Below are positions 1 to 8,315 of a stretch of DNA of 11,986 bases, in pieces; positions within the stretch are counted from its first letter, which is position 1, and each line of letters opens with the position of its first letter. Below the pieces are notes generated by a model. That model was not told where the DNA came from and did no database searches. It worked only from the letters and a program-made list of their open reading frames with translations. The stretch is from an uncultured Planctomycetaceae bacterium (lineage in GTDB: Bacteria > Planctomycetota > Planctomycetia > Pirellulales > Pirellulaceae). The DNA lies in NCBI GenBank assembly GCA_937967665.1, contig CALBSZ010000214.1, positions 1 to 11,986 of the forward strand. The letters are read 5' to 3'. The position numbers and the translations under genes were made by a program.

Positions 1-57
1 GGCAGCCGCAAAGGCTACAACGTCGGCCGCTCCCGCCGTCGCCGACGGCGGCGCTAA
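1..57 (+). CDS. 3' end of an upstream gene with Arg-rich C-terminus (partial)
   Basis: Reading from base 1 in frame 1 gives 18 residues, GSRKGYNVGRSRRRRRRR, followed by TAA at 55-57. The start lies outside the window, so the product cannot be identified. The seven-arginine tail is encoded by a GC-rich inverted repeat (34-40 pairs with 44-50), so part of the pattern could reflect DNA structure rather than protein selection. The call rests on the strong intrinsic terminator that begins 25 bases after the stop and on the strand being the same. Frame 2 is also open here but reads as Ala/Thr/Pro-rich low complexity straight through the terminator, which makes it less likely. A basic tail would suit a nucleic-acid-binding protein, but that is only a guess. 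Confidence 0.4.
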   Translation, partial: GSRKGYNVGRSRRRRRRR

Positions 58-82
58 ACAACATCGGCCAGCAACCACGGCA

Positions 83-123
83 GTTGGGCCGCCCTCCGGG
101 GCGGCTCAACTAGCCGTTTTTTT
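83..123 (+). terminator. Intrinsic (Rho-independent) terminator
   Basis: A 12-bp stem is formed by 83-94 and 99-110, with one G-T wobble (87 with 106) and a TCCG tetraloop at 95-98. It is followed by TAGCCG and a run of seven T at 117-123. The T-run is on the + strand, so the element ends transcription coming from the upstream gene. It insulates the jet operon from read-through. The six-base gap between stem and T-run is a little longer than ideal. Confidence 0.75.
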
Positions 124-283
124 AGCTATCAAGATACGAAGGATTCTTACCGCAATGCGTATGACTCTGTCGCAGATCTGGCCGTGCTGGCAATACAGTC
201 GAATTTTGCGGATTGTACACCTGCATTTTGCCGAGCTTGCCACAGGCTGGCTTAAGAATGGCGAAAACGTCTGGCAAATCCGT

Positions 284-289
284 TATACT
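284..289 (+). promoter_or_regulatory. Candidate -10 element for the jet operon
   Basis: TATACT lies 18 bases upstream of the preferred jetA ATG and is a good match to a sigma-70 -10 box. I see no convincing TTGACA-like -35 box at 16-18 bases upstream. If used, transcription would begin near 296, after the GTG at 292, which argues for translation from the ATG at 307 or 310 with a very short leader. The rest of 124-283, between the terminator and this element, shows no gene or clear regulatory site. A promoter must exist somewhere in 124-300, because the upstream terminator closes the previous unit. Confidence 0.4.
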
Positions 290-306
290 CAGTGTTTTCT
301 GGGGCG

Positions 307-1785
307 ATGATGGACGAATCAGCAAAGCAACAACTTGAGCAAACCCGCGAGACACAGCCGGCGTGGAATTCGACACTTCATAGCCGTCAACGTGTGTTGT
401 TGCATACACAGCCGCTCGTAACGCTGCAGCAGAAGTGGAAACTCGGAACTGAGGATCAGGCTCATTACGATGCGCTCACGCTCTCAATCAAGTTATTCGA
501 TGCGATCATTGATGGAAGCGGATTCGGCAACGAGGTTACTCGCGAGACAATGCTGCAGTCGCTTCGCCCGCTGCTTGCCGCATTTGACGATGCAACGAAT
601 CTTGACCCCAACGAGCGCCGGCACTTGCAGGTCGTCGACCGCTTGATCGGTTATCTGAAAAACGATGCAAATCGGGGACGTGCCTTTGAAGTTGAATACG
701 CGGACTTCGACGATCGACGGCAGCTCGACCGCAAGGTGCTCAGATTCAAATTGCTTAAGGAAATGCACGGTTACAGTGGCGAAATTGTGCTGCAGCTTTC
801 TTCCGAAGCGATCAATCTATTCCTAAACGCCCTGGACTTGGACATCGAAAGTGCCCAGGAAGCGAATGAAGCGGTAGTTCGGTTTCAACTTGAGCGGGGC
901 AAGTTCGACCAGGCCCGCGCCTTCGCAGAAAACGCCCGCGGACAGTCACTTCGATACCAAGAGAAGATCGAGCACATCGTCGGTCAGACAAAGCGCGATG
1001 TTCGGCAAGTCGATTGGCGCAACGAGGTTCATGAGTTGCTTGTGGAAGCAATGGACCACGTACAAAACCGCCAGCGGATCGAGTCTGACATCATCGACTC
1101 GGCACAGCAGAAGCTCGCTACAGTTCAGCTAGACGAGGACCAGCGACATGCCGTAGGTGATGTCATTCGCCTAATGCGCGATTGCCGCCATCGTCACTTG
1201 AATCTAAACCGGCAGTTGATGCAGACGCGCAATCACTTTTTTGAGCAGCAAACTAGGCAGTGTTTTTCGGATTCTGAGTCGATCACGCCAATCAATCTCC
1301 GCGATGAAGTTCTCCAGCCCTTATTGGCAATGCCGCAAGCCGACGTGGTCCCCTTGGGCGAATACGCGACGTCTTTGTTGGCTACTGCACGAACACCGAA
1401 GTTGCTTTCATTGGCCGGTCTCATCATTTGGCAGTTGCAACCGCTTCGCATTCGGACAGAAGGTGAAGTTGAAATGGAAGAGCTTGACCTGCTTGAGTCA
1501 GGTGTCGAAGTCAAACGATTTGATGATGATGTGCTGCAAGGGTCAGAAAAGGTTTTTGTCGAGTTGGATCGGGCGATCGTGCTTTCCGAACTGATTCAAA
1601 GGCTCGAAACAGATGGATGTCCAGACGAAGTGCAGGACGCCGTCGTGCTGCGAATTCTTGAACAATTCGATCCGGAGGACGGAATAGATGGGTTCGAGGT
1701 AGCCATGCACGAGAAAGGCGGATTTGCACATCACCGCATGTTCGGGGATGACTTGTTGATTTGTCCCCAGAGGACCACCACGTAA
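307..1785 (+). CDS. jetA: Wadjet JetA: MukF-like kleisin subunit
   Basis: This 492-residue protein is probably the kleisin that bridges the two JetC heads and binds JetB. It has no enzymatic motif. The sequence is mainly helical: an N-terminal winged-helix-like region (about residues 20-160), a charged helical middle containing a conserved-looking block near 160-220 (EAINLFLNALDLDIESAQEA), long helices to about 330, and a compact C-terminal domain (about 415-480) that fits the kleisin C-terminal winged helix. Assignment relies mostly on position: first of four genes, followed by MukE-like, SMC and Toprim genes, with length in the usual range. I do not see the type I JetA (DUF3375) pattern, so another Wadjet subtype is likely. 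Start choice: ATG at 307 or 310 with GGGG at 301-304. GTG at 292 would extend the frame by five residues but has no ribosome-binding site. Translation stops 13 bases before jetB. Confidence 0.8.
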   Translation: MMDESAKQQLEQTRETQPAWNSTLHSRQRVLLHTQPLVTLQQKWKLGTEDQAHYDALTLSIKLFDAIIDGSGFGNEVTRETMLQSLRPLLAAFDDATNLDPNERRHLQVVDRLIGYLKNDANRGRAFEVEYADFDDRRQLDRKVLRFKLLKEMHGYSGEIVLQLSSEAINLFLNALDLDIESAQEANEAVVRFQLERGKFDQARAFAENARGQSLRYQEKIEHIVGQTKRDVRQVDWRNEVHELLVEAMDHVQNRQRIESDIIDSAQQKLATVQLDEDQRHAVGDVIRLMRDCRHRHLNLNRQLMQTRNHFFEQQTRQCFSDSESITPINLRDEVLQPLLAMPQADVVPLGEYATSLLATARTPKLLSLAGLIIWQLQPLRIRTEGEVEMEELDLLESGVEVKRFDDDVLQGSEKVFVELDRAIVLSELIQRLETDGCPDEVQDAVVLRILEQFDPEDGIDGFEVAMHEKGGFAHHRMFGDDLLICPQRTTT

Positions 1786-1798
1786 GAGGCGTGAAGCG

Positions 1799-2581
1799 AT
1801 GGAAGATGATAGAAGTGACGCTTTCTTGGCCGGAAGATTGATTCAATACGGACTTCAACCCGGTATGATTCCGTTCAATGAACCGGAATATATGGAGTTA
1901 GTCGACCGATTTATTGATCGTCAGCCGTTTCGCGGTATGGTGCGCGATGTGGCCGATGGGTTGGGATTGATAGTTGTAGACGTGAACGACCGTGGGATTT
2001 TTATGGGAACGAGCAATCAATCTGTCTTCGCAATGAAGCCGAGCGAATTCCGCAGCGGCACATCGGGTGAAGACCGGTTGTTGGACGGGCTGATTCAGAT
2101 CGCGATCGCGGCAACCGTTTATCCGCGTCAGCGCGATCTTGACGAAGATTCATATGAAGCGAAACCTCCGATTACCGTTGCAGAGGTCGACCAGATGCTG
2201 CGGGAGTTGTCGGAATCAGCAAAATCTCGCGTCGGCGACAGCGACTTGAGCGATGAACAGCTTCAGCAGGGCATTCAAGAAGCATGGCGGGTTTACGAGA
2301 GCCGCCCAGCGGTTCGCAAGATGAAGAGCGGGTTACACTCAAAGGACTCGACGCACGGGTTGATATACAAGCATCTCCAATTGCTGGCGAACCAGGGTTG
2401 TTTCACCGTCATCGGATCAAAAGACTCCCCGTCGTTTCGTCCTACGCTGAAGTATCAAATCCTCGTAAAGGAATTGGCCGCATCTGAATTGCATCGAGAG
2501 TTCCACGAGTTGATCGCTACGGCAACCGGCGATGACGGTTCGACGGGCATTGTCGCATCGCAGGAGACGTATCATGCCTAA
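1799..2581 (+). CDS. jetB: Wadjet JetB: MukE-like winged-helix subunit
   Basis: This 260-residue protein is the likely MukE-like (KITE) partner that binds the kleisin and touches DNA. Two winged-helix-like segments are suggested: about 25-115, with the strand-rich stretch GLIVVDVNDRGIFM, and about 160-235, with a helix-turn-helix-like run HGLIYKHLQLLANQGCFTVI followed by a wing. Helices and an acidic linker lie between them. No signal peptide or membrane segment is present. GAGG at 1786-1789, directly after the jetA stop, lies nine bases before the ATG. The 3' end overlaps jetC by 8 bp. The family identity is inferred from size, predicted fold and position between kleisin and SMC genes rather than from a diagnostic motif. 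Confidence 0.78.
   Translation: MEDDRSDAFLAGRLIQYGLQPGMIPFNEPEYMELVDRFIDRQPFRGMVRDVADGLGLIVVDVNDRGIFMGTSNQSVFAMKPSEFRSGTSGEDRLLDGLIQIAIAATVYPRQRDLDEDSYEAKPPITVAEVDQMLRELSESAKSRVGDSDLSDEQLQQGIQEAWRVYESRPAVRKMKSGLHSKDSTHGLIYKHLQLLANQGCFTVIGSKDSPSFRPTLKYQILVKELAASELHREFHELIATATGDDGSTGIVASQETYHA
2562..2567 (+). promoter_or_regulatory. Shine-Dalgarno that fixes the jetC start
   Basis: AGGAGA, located inside the end of jetB, lies six bases before the ATG at 2574. It favours 2574 over the in-frame ATG at 2532, which would add 14 arginine-rich residues not expected before an SMC head domain. Confidence 0.75.
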
Positions 2582-5500
2582 GCTACGGCGCATACGGCTG
2601 GTTTCCGTTGGCCACGACAGCGCCCGGTTCGAAGACGTGACGCTCGACTTGACGGATCACCAAGAACGCCCAGCAAACTCGATTCTATGGTTGCGAAACG
2701 GCGGCGGCAAAACATCATTGCTTAGCTTGTTATTTGCGAGCATCAGGCCAAGCAAGATCGACTTTCTTGGAAAGAGGGCTGAGGGGAAGATACGACGGAT
2801 CGAGGACTACGTCGGGCCACGTGACCAAAGCGTCGTCGTATGTGAATGGGAACTCGACGACGATGGCGGCAGGCTGTTTGACGACGATCGCCCACGCTAT
2901 CTCAGCGGCTTCTTCTATCAACGAAAATCCGGGGGTGATGGCGAGACAACTCGAGACATCGATCCCGCCTACTTTGCGACCAAGGTGTCCGACACTGAAG
3001 TTCAGTTGACGCTCGACGGTCTGCCGTTACAGGTCGAGGTTTCCGGATCTAATGGGCAGCCGCGCCGCCGCAGGACGCTAGCGGGCTTTCGTCGACGTTG
3101 GCGGCAACTCCAGCATGACTATCCGGATCACGATGTCTTCATTCACGACCGCCAAAAGGAATTTGCCAAGGAACTCGCCGATCGGGGAATTGATCCGCAT
3201 GTGTTCTTCTACCAGATCCGAATGAACGAACGGGAGGGCGGTGTTTCGGAACGATTCTCGTTCTCCGAGTCTGAGGATTTCGTCGATTTCCTGCTGGAAA
3301 TGACATTTGATCCGCAACAGGCACAGCAGGTTAAAGAGCAGCTGTCGACATTTCGCCATGAGCTTCTCGAGCGCAATGAACAGCTCAAGCCCGAACGAGA
3401 ATTGTGCCTTGCATTGATCGAGCAACTCAGAAAGATGTCGCAAGTCCGCAACCAGCGTGTTGACACGGCAAAAGATGTGGCACGATCAAAGGCGCGGCTT
3501 GATCTCCTGCAGCAATGGGTCAAAACACAAATCACAAACAACTTAGCTGAGGTTGAGGAACATCGATCAAAGGAAGCTGAGATCCGCGCTGAGACGCGCG
3601 AGGCCGAAGAGGAATCAAGTGCTGCGCTGCGTAGAGCTGCGGTGCTAAACGAAATCGCGCGCTCTCGCATTCTTGCCACACTTGAATCGGAGTACGCGGC
3701 ACAAGAAACCAAGATGCGCGCGGCAGAGCGTCTGAAAAACATCTGGCAGGCAGCAGTGCCGTTATCACGTCTCCAGAATTTCACAAAAGAAGCAAATCAT
3801 TGTCGGGAACAGTTGGCGCGGCTCAAGAAAGAACTTGAGCCGGATCGCCAGCAGTTGGTGACGACGTGTACTGAATATGCAAATGCGATTGACTTCCGAC
3901 GGGAGCAGGTTAGTCGGGAGCGAGAAACATTGCTGCAGAATGCAAAACGTCACAAGCTGCGAGCAGAACAACTGCAAAAGGAAGGGTCCGAATCAGGAGA
4001 ACGGGCGGCAAGATCTGAAACGCTAGCCGCACAACTGAGCGAAAAGATCGAGGAGGCCGAGCGCGAACTTAAACGCCTTCGTGACGAATCAGTTCTTCAC
4101 GACGGCGAGACTGTCGATTCCGCAAGTGGCCGAATCACGGAGTCGGTGAAAAACACGCGTAATGAAGTTGACGCCAAAAGAGCGACTATCGAAGACTTTG
4201 ACTCTGACCGTCGACAACAGGAGGTCTATAAGCAGAAACGGGAGCACGATCGCGTTCGATTTGACAAAGCTCACGCGCTTCTGAAGGCTGACTTTACACG
4301 CGGTCTGGAAGCCAAGGCCAAGCTGGAAGCGGACGATGCTTTCTTGCGGCTGTTGCAGGCATCCTCTGTCAACGTGGATATTTCAGCAACAAAGGCAATC
4401 AGCAAAGCCGACGATGAGATACCTCGCGTGCATCAAGCGATCCTTGACCTCGAAGTAGCCTCGGTAGAGGACAAGCGGAACATTTTTGGTCTGGATGACA
4501 CGGGCTTTTTACCCGCCAGTCGTGATGTGCAGTCGCTCCTGGATCGTCTGAAGCAGACAGGAATCACTTGCTACTCAGGATGGCAGTACCTCGCGGTGAA
4601 CTTTCCTGTCTCGTCCATTCGCGAACGCATCGCCGAGTTTCCCCACATCGCCAGCGGTATTGTCGTCGCTGACAAGGACTTTGAGCGCGTCGCCGAAATC
4701 AGCAACGCGAACGCCGCAGACTCTGGCTTACCGTGTCTGACGGCGCCAGTGGCCGTCGCTCCGGTTTCGACTCTTAAAGACGAAGGGCTGGCGAATTGGC
4801 GGGTATTCGGCCCACAGTCGGATGCCTACTTTAATCCGCAGTCAGCCGACAACGAACGAAAGCGGTTAAGTGAGATTGTCGATGCGCGTAACGATGAGAT
4901 TGCCGAGAGTAAAAGATGGTACGACGACCTGAATAAGTTGGCAGGTCGTTTGCGCGATTTCCGGCAGCACTATCCTCGCGGTTGGTTCAACGAGATCGAG
5001 CAAAAGCTGAATGCACAACAGTCTCAGATTGATGATTGCACCACGGACATCGCGCGGGCGACTGAAAATATCGAGACGCTAACAATTCAGATACAAGATA
5101 ACGAAAAGCGTCTTCAGACAGCTTTGGACGAAGTCGCGGCATACGAACGGCAGCTGTCGCGATGCGATCAGTACCAGAGCCAATACGGGTTGAAGCTCGG
5201 GCATTGGCGAGAAGATCTCGACTTACAGAGGAACCAGACACGGGAACATCGTGAACGAAGTCAAACGAAACTCGACCAATCGAAACTCGCCCGTGATCAG
5301 GCCGAGGCCGTACAAGAAGAAGCACACGCGAAGTTACTGGCTATTTCAAAGCTTGAAGAACAATTGCTTGATGCCAATTACGTTGATTCGGAGCGACGCG
5401 CAGCTGTCGCCGGCGATATAGAGCAGCTTAAGACGGACTTTGAGCAACTGCGCGCGGGATACGAGGGAAGACTCAACGAGCAGGGATTGTTGGCATTGGC

Positions 5501-7088
5501 GGAACGTGCCGACAAGGCAGCAGCGGCAGAAAACAAGGAGTTGGAACGAGTCCTCGGCAAGTTTGCTGAGATCAGCAAGACTGATGTATCTGAAGAATTG
5601 GCAAAGCGGCCGGCAGGTGTCTCCGTGGACGAGCAGAAGGAAAATGCGGAGCGCGCGTACGATGATTCGACACGACAGCTTGGTCCAATGAAACGCAAAG
5701 TTGACACTGCTTGCGAGAAACAGAAAGCGGCTCAGGACGAATTGGTCGAGCTTGAGAAGACTGGGCCGTTACCATCACTCTCACCCGAAGGAACAGATGA
5801 TGAGATTCTTGTAAATTCCGAACGACTTCGCAAGGAGTCGGTAGAACAGTCGCGCTGGCTTGAAGCGTTGCGTGAGGAACTTGTGGCCATAGGTAGCACA
5901 CTGCAGAATTTGGAACATCGCAACGAGTCACTTGGCAAGGACCTTACAAACATTCGCACGATTGCCGATGCACAGGCAACTGTGCTTGAACGTTTAACTG
6001 CTATCTTGCCAGACGGCGAACCTGACGCCCAACCAGTTTTATTGATCAAGGCGGATGAAGACGTTGCACGAATGTCAGGTGAAATCGCGTCCACTTTGCA
6101 AGAAGGGCGAGAGAAGTGTGAACATCTCGACCGGCAGCGTGAGGACATCGCCAAGAGGATTCATCGTGCCTCAAGTGAATCGCGATTCGAGCAGATTCGC
6201 GATTCAGTCAGTGTTCGATTCAAGTCTCGTCACGCCAGCGCTCTCGAACAGAATGCCGACTCTGACATCGCGCAAATCGAGGAACGCATCTTTCATATCG
6301 AAGAAAACCTGAAGACGGCGGAGAAGCAGATGCAGATCGTCGTGGATGTCATCCTCGGCGCTGCCAACGAGGGGCTGGATTTGTTGGGGCGAGTCTCCCG
6401 AATGTCGAGGTTGCCCGATTCATTGCCTCAAGCCGGAAAACGCTTTATGGAGATCACTACGAAAGCATCGGACAACCCAGCAGAGCGGCGCGCGAAGATT
6501 CGCGACCTTGTTGACGAGTTGCTAGAACAGGGCGAAGTCGGCGAAGGGATTTCGTTGATTCAAAAGGCCGTTCGCCGAATCGGCTCTCCAATCCGAGTCA
6601 GGGTACTGCATCCGGACTTACACCAGAGTCGTCCGCGATTTGATATTCATGATCTTGGATTGTTCAGTGGCGGCGAAAAGCTGACCGTCGCAATCCTGCT
6701 TTACTGCACTCTGATCCGTCTGCGCCAGCAAGAAGGTTATGGTAAATCCAGCTCTAGTGTGTTGGTGCTGGACAATCCGATCGGGACGGCGTCACGAATC
6801 ACGTTCCTCGACATGCAGCGAGAGGTTGCTCAGGCAATGAATGTGCAGCTAGTCTATGCCACGGCCGTGAAAGATCTAGATGCTGTCGGTTGTTTAGAGA
6901 ACATCATTCGATTGCGGAACTCGCGGATCGATCGGCGCACCGGGAAGCGAATGGTCGAGGTCGACGCGAACGGCGATGGGGAAACAAGTACGCAAACCAT
7001 TACTACCGCCCGAGTGTCATTTGATTCCCCGCCATCATCGCTGCCAAAGCATGAAGTGGAGACCGGGGACGAGTCCCTGGAGGACTGA
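2574..7088 (+). CDS. jetC: Wadjet JetC: SMC/MukB-like loop-extruding ATPase
   Basis: This 1504-residue protein has the full SMC layout. The N-terminal head half (about 1-245) carries Walker A in LRNGGGKTS (residues 40-48, Lys46). A long coiled-coil arm (about 255-630) leads to a non-coiled hinge (about 638-755, beginning FGLDDTGFLPAS), then a returning coiled coil (about 760-1290). The C-terminal head half carries the ABC signature FSGGEK (Ser1365-Lys1369) and Walker B VLVLDNP with Asp1400. The residue after that aspartate is Asn1401, where SMC and Rad50 ATPases normally have the catalytic glutamate. Family knowledge: JetC dimers use ATP to extrude DNA loops and detect small circular DNA before JetD cuts it. 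The length is close to MukB and longer than typical type I JetC. The gene overlaps jetB by 8 bp and jetD by 1 bp. Subtype is not settled; relatives may be annotated as TIGR02680-like or MukB-like. Confidence 0.92.
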   Translation: MPKLRRIRLVSVGHDSARFEDVTLDLTDHQERPANSILWLRNGGGKTSLLSLLFASIRPSKIDFLGKRAEGKIRRIEDYVGPRDQSVVVCEWELDDDGGRLFDDDRPRYLSGFFYQRKSGGDGETTRDIDPAYFATKVSDTEVQLTLDGLPLQVEVSGSNGQPRRRRTLAGFRRRWRQLQHDYPDHDVFIHDRQKEFAKELADRGIDPHVFFYQIRMNEREGGVSERFSFSESEDFVDFLLEMTFDPQQAQQVKEQLSTFRHELLERNEQLKPERELCLALIEQLRKMSQVRNQRVDTAKDVARSKARLDLLQQWVKTQITNNLAEVEEHRSKEAEIRAETREAEEESSAALRRAAVLNEIARSRILATLESEYAAQETKMRAAERLKNIWQAAVPLSRLQNFTKEANHCREQLARLKKELEPDRQQLVTTCTEYANAIDFRREQVSRERETLLQNAKRHKLRAEQLQKEGSESGERAARSETLAAQLSEKIEEAERELKRLRDESVLHDGETVDSASGRITESVKNTRNEVDAKRATIEDFDSDRRQQEVYKQKREHDRVRFDKAHALLKADFTRGLEAKAKLEADDAFLRLLQASSVNVDISATKAISKADDEIPRVHQAILDLEVASVEDKRNIFGLDDTGFLPASRDVQSLLDRLKQTGITCYSGWQYLAVNFPVSSIRERIAEFPHIASGIVVADKDFERVAEISNANAADSGLPCLTAPVAVAPVSTLKDEGLANWRVFGPQSDAYFNPQSADNERKRLSEIVDARNDEIAESKRWYDDLNKLAGRLRDFRQHYPRGWFNEIEQKLNAQQSQIDDCTTDIARATENIETLTIQIQDNEKRLQTALDEVAAYERQLSRCDQYQSQYGLKLGHWREDLDLQRNQTREHRERSQTKLDQSKLARDQAEAVQEEAHAKLLAISKLEEQLLDANYVDSERRAAVAGDIEQLKTDFEQLRAGYEGRLNEQGLLALAERADKAAAAENKELERVLGKFAEISKTDVSEELAKRPAGVSVDEQKENAERAYDDSTRQLGPMKRKVDTACEKQKAAQDELVELEKTGPLPSLSPEGTDDEILVNSERLRKESVEQSRWLEALREELVAIGSTLQNLEHRNESLGKDLTNIRTIADAQATVLERLTAILPDGEPDAQPVLLIKADEDVARMSGEIASTLQEGREKCEHLDRQREDIAKRIHRASSESRFEQIRDSVSVRFKSRHASALEQNADSDIAQIEERIFHIEENLKTAEKQMQIVVDVILGAANEGLDLLGRVSRMSRLPDSLPQAGKRFMEITTKASDNPAERRAKIRDLVDELLEQGEVGEGISLIQKAVRRIGSPIRVRVLHPDLHQSRPRFDIHDLGLFSGGEKLTVAILLYCTLIRLRQQEGYGKSSSSVLVLDNPIGTASRITFLDMQREVAQAMNVQLVYATAVKDLDAVGCLENIIRLRNSRIDRRTGKRMVEVDANGDGETSTQTITTARVSFDSPPSSLPKHEVETGDESLED
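7079..7083 (+). promoter_or_regulatory. Shine-Dalgarno for jetD within the end of jetC
   Basis: GGAGG lies four bases before the TGATG stop/start overlap at 7086-7090. It supports the ATG at 7088 and suggests that ribosomes finishing jetC re-initiate on jetD. Confidence 0.7.
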
Positions 7089-8170
7089 TGTCCGCGTCGC
7101 ATGACGACTTCGAGTTTTTGTTTGATTCCGAGAAAGTGTCGCGTTTTCTCGATAGGCTCAAGGCGTCGGGAAAAAGACGTGTAGGCAACTCAGAAATCTG
7201 GTCCGCGTTCGCCGAGACCTATCGAGACATTCCGCAGGGTCCCGATGGTCGACGCTGCCTAATGCGGCTCCTGCGCGAGTTGGAAGCATCAGAGGTGTTA
7301 CGTCTGCCGGTCGGCCACGGAACGCGGTGGGATCGCAATAGCACAATTCCAACACCTACATCAATCGATCTGAAGATCGACGAAAAGCGAACATCGACGG
7401 TGTGGCGAGATTACCCTTGGCACCCGCGACTGCAATGGGTGCTGAACCGCTCCCAGCTTTCCGAGCAACAGTTTGTTTTCCTGAAAAAGATTCAGCAAGG
7501 ATTGGTCGATGGCTGGTTTGAGACCCTGGCACCGCTCAAGTACCGATCGTTACAGCTAACCGGCGACGAGAAAAAGTTGGTATCGCTATGTAAGACACGA
7601 CTGTTTGGCGAAGGACGACTAACATTGTCGATGCTCGGTTGCGATCCCGATATTCTTCCCATGGTGATCGAGCGTGTTTCAGATGCGGCCGATTTCTTGA
7701 TTTTCGAAAATGCAGCTCCCTACATGCTGGCCCGCAAAGTACTGCGGGCGTCATCCAATCCGCCTGTCGGCAGAATCGCGTACGGCAGCGGCCACCAAGT
7801 TGGTAAATCAATCGAATACATCGCGCTACTAGAAGCGCCCGTTCGGAACGTGTTCTATGTCGGAGACCTCGATATGCGAGGGATCTACATCGCTGCTAAA
7901 CTTCAATCGCACTGTGCCGCAAACGACCTCGCACGGGTTCATCCGGCTACAGTGCTGCACGAGCAAATGCTTGCCTCGGCCAATCGGTTAGGTGCGCCGC
8001 GCGGCTGGCCAGACCAGTCAAGGCGGACGAGTGCCGCAGGTGATTGGGTATTTCAGTTTCTCGAACCGGCGATTCGAGATGAGATTAAGACAATCGTCGA
8101 TTCGGGCCATCGAATCCCGGAGGAAACCCTCACCGAGTCCGACCTGATAGGCTGTTTCTCTAGTTGGTAA
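7088..8170 (+). CDS. jetD: Wadjet JetD: Toprim-domain nuclease subunit
   Basis: This 360-residue protein is the probable DNA-cleaving subunit. The C-terminal half is a Toprim fold like that of topoisomerase VI subunit A. The candidate catalytic glutamate is Glu207 (in DFLIFENA), and the metal-binding DxD is Asp260-Leu-Asp262 in VFYVGDLDMRGIYIA, which closely matches the GDLDxxG pattern of this family. All three acidic ligands are present, so the nuclease looks active. The N-terminal part (about 10-100) fits one or two winged helices (for example RVGNSEIWSAFAETY), and residues 105-195 are a helical linker. Known role: JetD homologues dimerise and cut plasmid DNA after the SMC motor has stalled. 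The gene ends the four-gene operon. No clear terminator follows it. Confidence 0.9.
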   Translation: MSASHDDFEFLFDSEKVSRFLDRLKASGKRRVGNSEIWSAFAETYRDIPQGPDGRRCLMRLLRELEASEVLRLPVGHGTRWDRNSTIPTPTSIDLKIDEKRTSTVWRDYPWHPRLQWVLNRSQLSEQQFVFLKKIQQGLVDGWFETLAPLKYRSLQLTGDEKKLVSLCKTRLFGEGRLTLSMLGCDPDILPMVIERVSDAADFLIFENAAPYMLARKVLRASSNPPVGRIAYGSGHQVGKSIEYIALLEAPVRNVFYVGDLDMRGIYIAAKLQSHCAANDLARVHPATVLHEQMLASANRLGAPRGWPDQSRRTSAAGDWVFQFLEPAIRDEIKTIVDSGHRIPEETLTESDLIGCFSSW

Positions 8171-8281
8171 ATTCGACCAGAGGCGAGATCAGGGGACAAT
8201 TCCTTAATTCTTCGGCAACACACGGTCTTGCGGCGCGTCGTAACCTGCTGTGAATGAACACGTTGCAGCATCTTTATCTGC

Positions 8282-8294
8282 CTGCGCTGCGCAG
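8282..8294. repeat. Dyad element 1 upstream of the AAA+/VWA operon
   Basis: CTGCGC and GCGCAG are exact inverted copies around a single central T. The element lies 163 bases before the RuvB-like start codon and five bases from a second dyad. It could be an operator half or chance. Confidence 0.4.
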
Positions 8295-8299
8295 TCCAA

Positions 8300-8315
8300 C
8301 CTTGAGTCCTCAAGG
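8300..8315. repeat. Dyad element 2 upstream of the AAA+/VWA operon
   Basis: CCTTGAG and CTCAAGG are exact 7-bp inverted copies separated by TC. The two-base centre is too small for a stable RNA loop, so a protein-binding DNA site is the better reading. No T-run follows, so it is not a terminator. Confidence 0.45.

Noticed and set aside
292..306. GTG start for jetA
   Set aside because: It has no ribosome-binding site and would lie upstream of the transcription start predicted from the TATACT box; ATG at 307/310 is preferred, although this is not certain.
122..409. 95-residue frame on the minus strand overlapping the jetA start
   Set aside because: It runs antisense over the probable promoter and the jetA start, has no recognisable protein character, and is best explained as a chance open frame.
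2532..2573. N-terminal extension of jetC by 14 residues from an earlier ATG
   Set aside because: The extension is arginine-rich, lies fully inside jetB, has no ribosome-binding site, and the ATG at 2574 has AGGAGA at proper spacing and starts directly with the expected head-domain strand.
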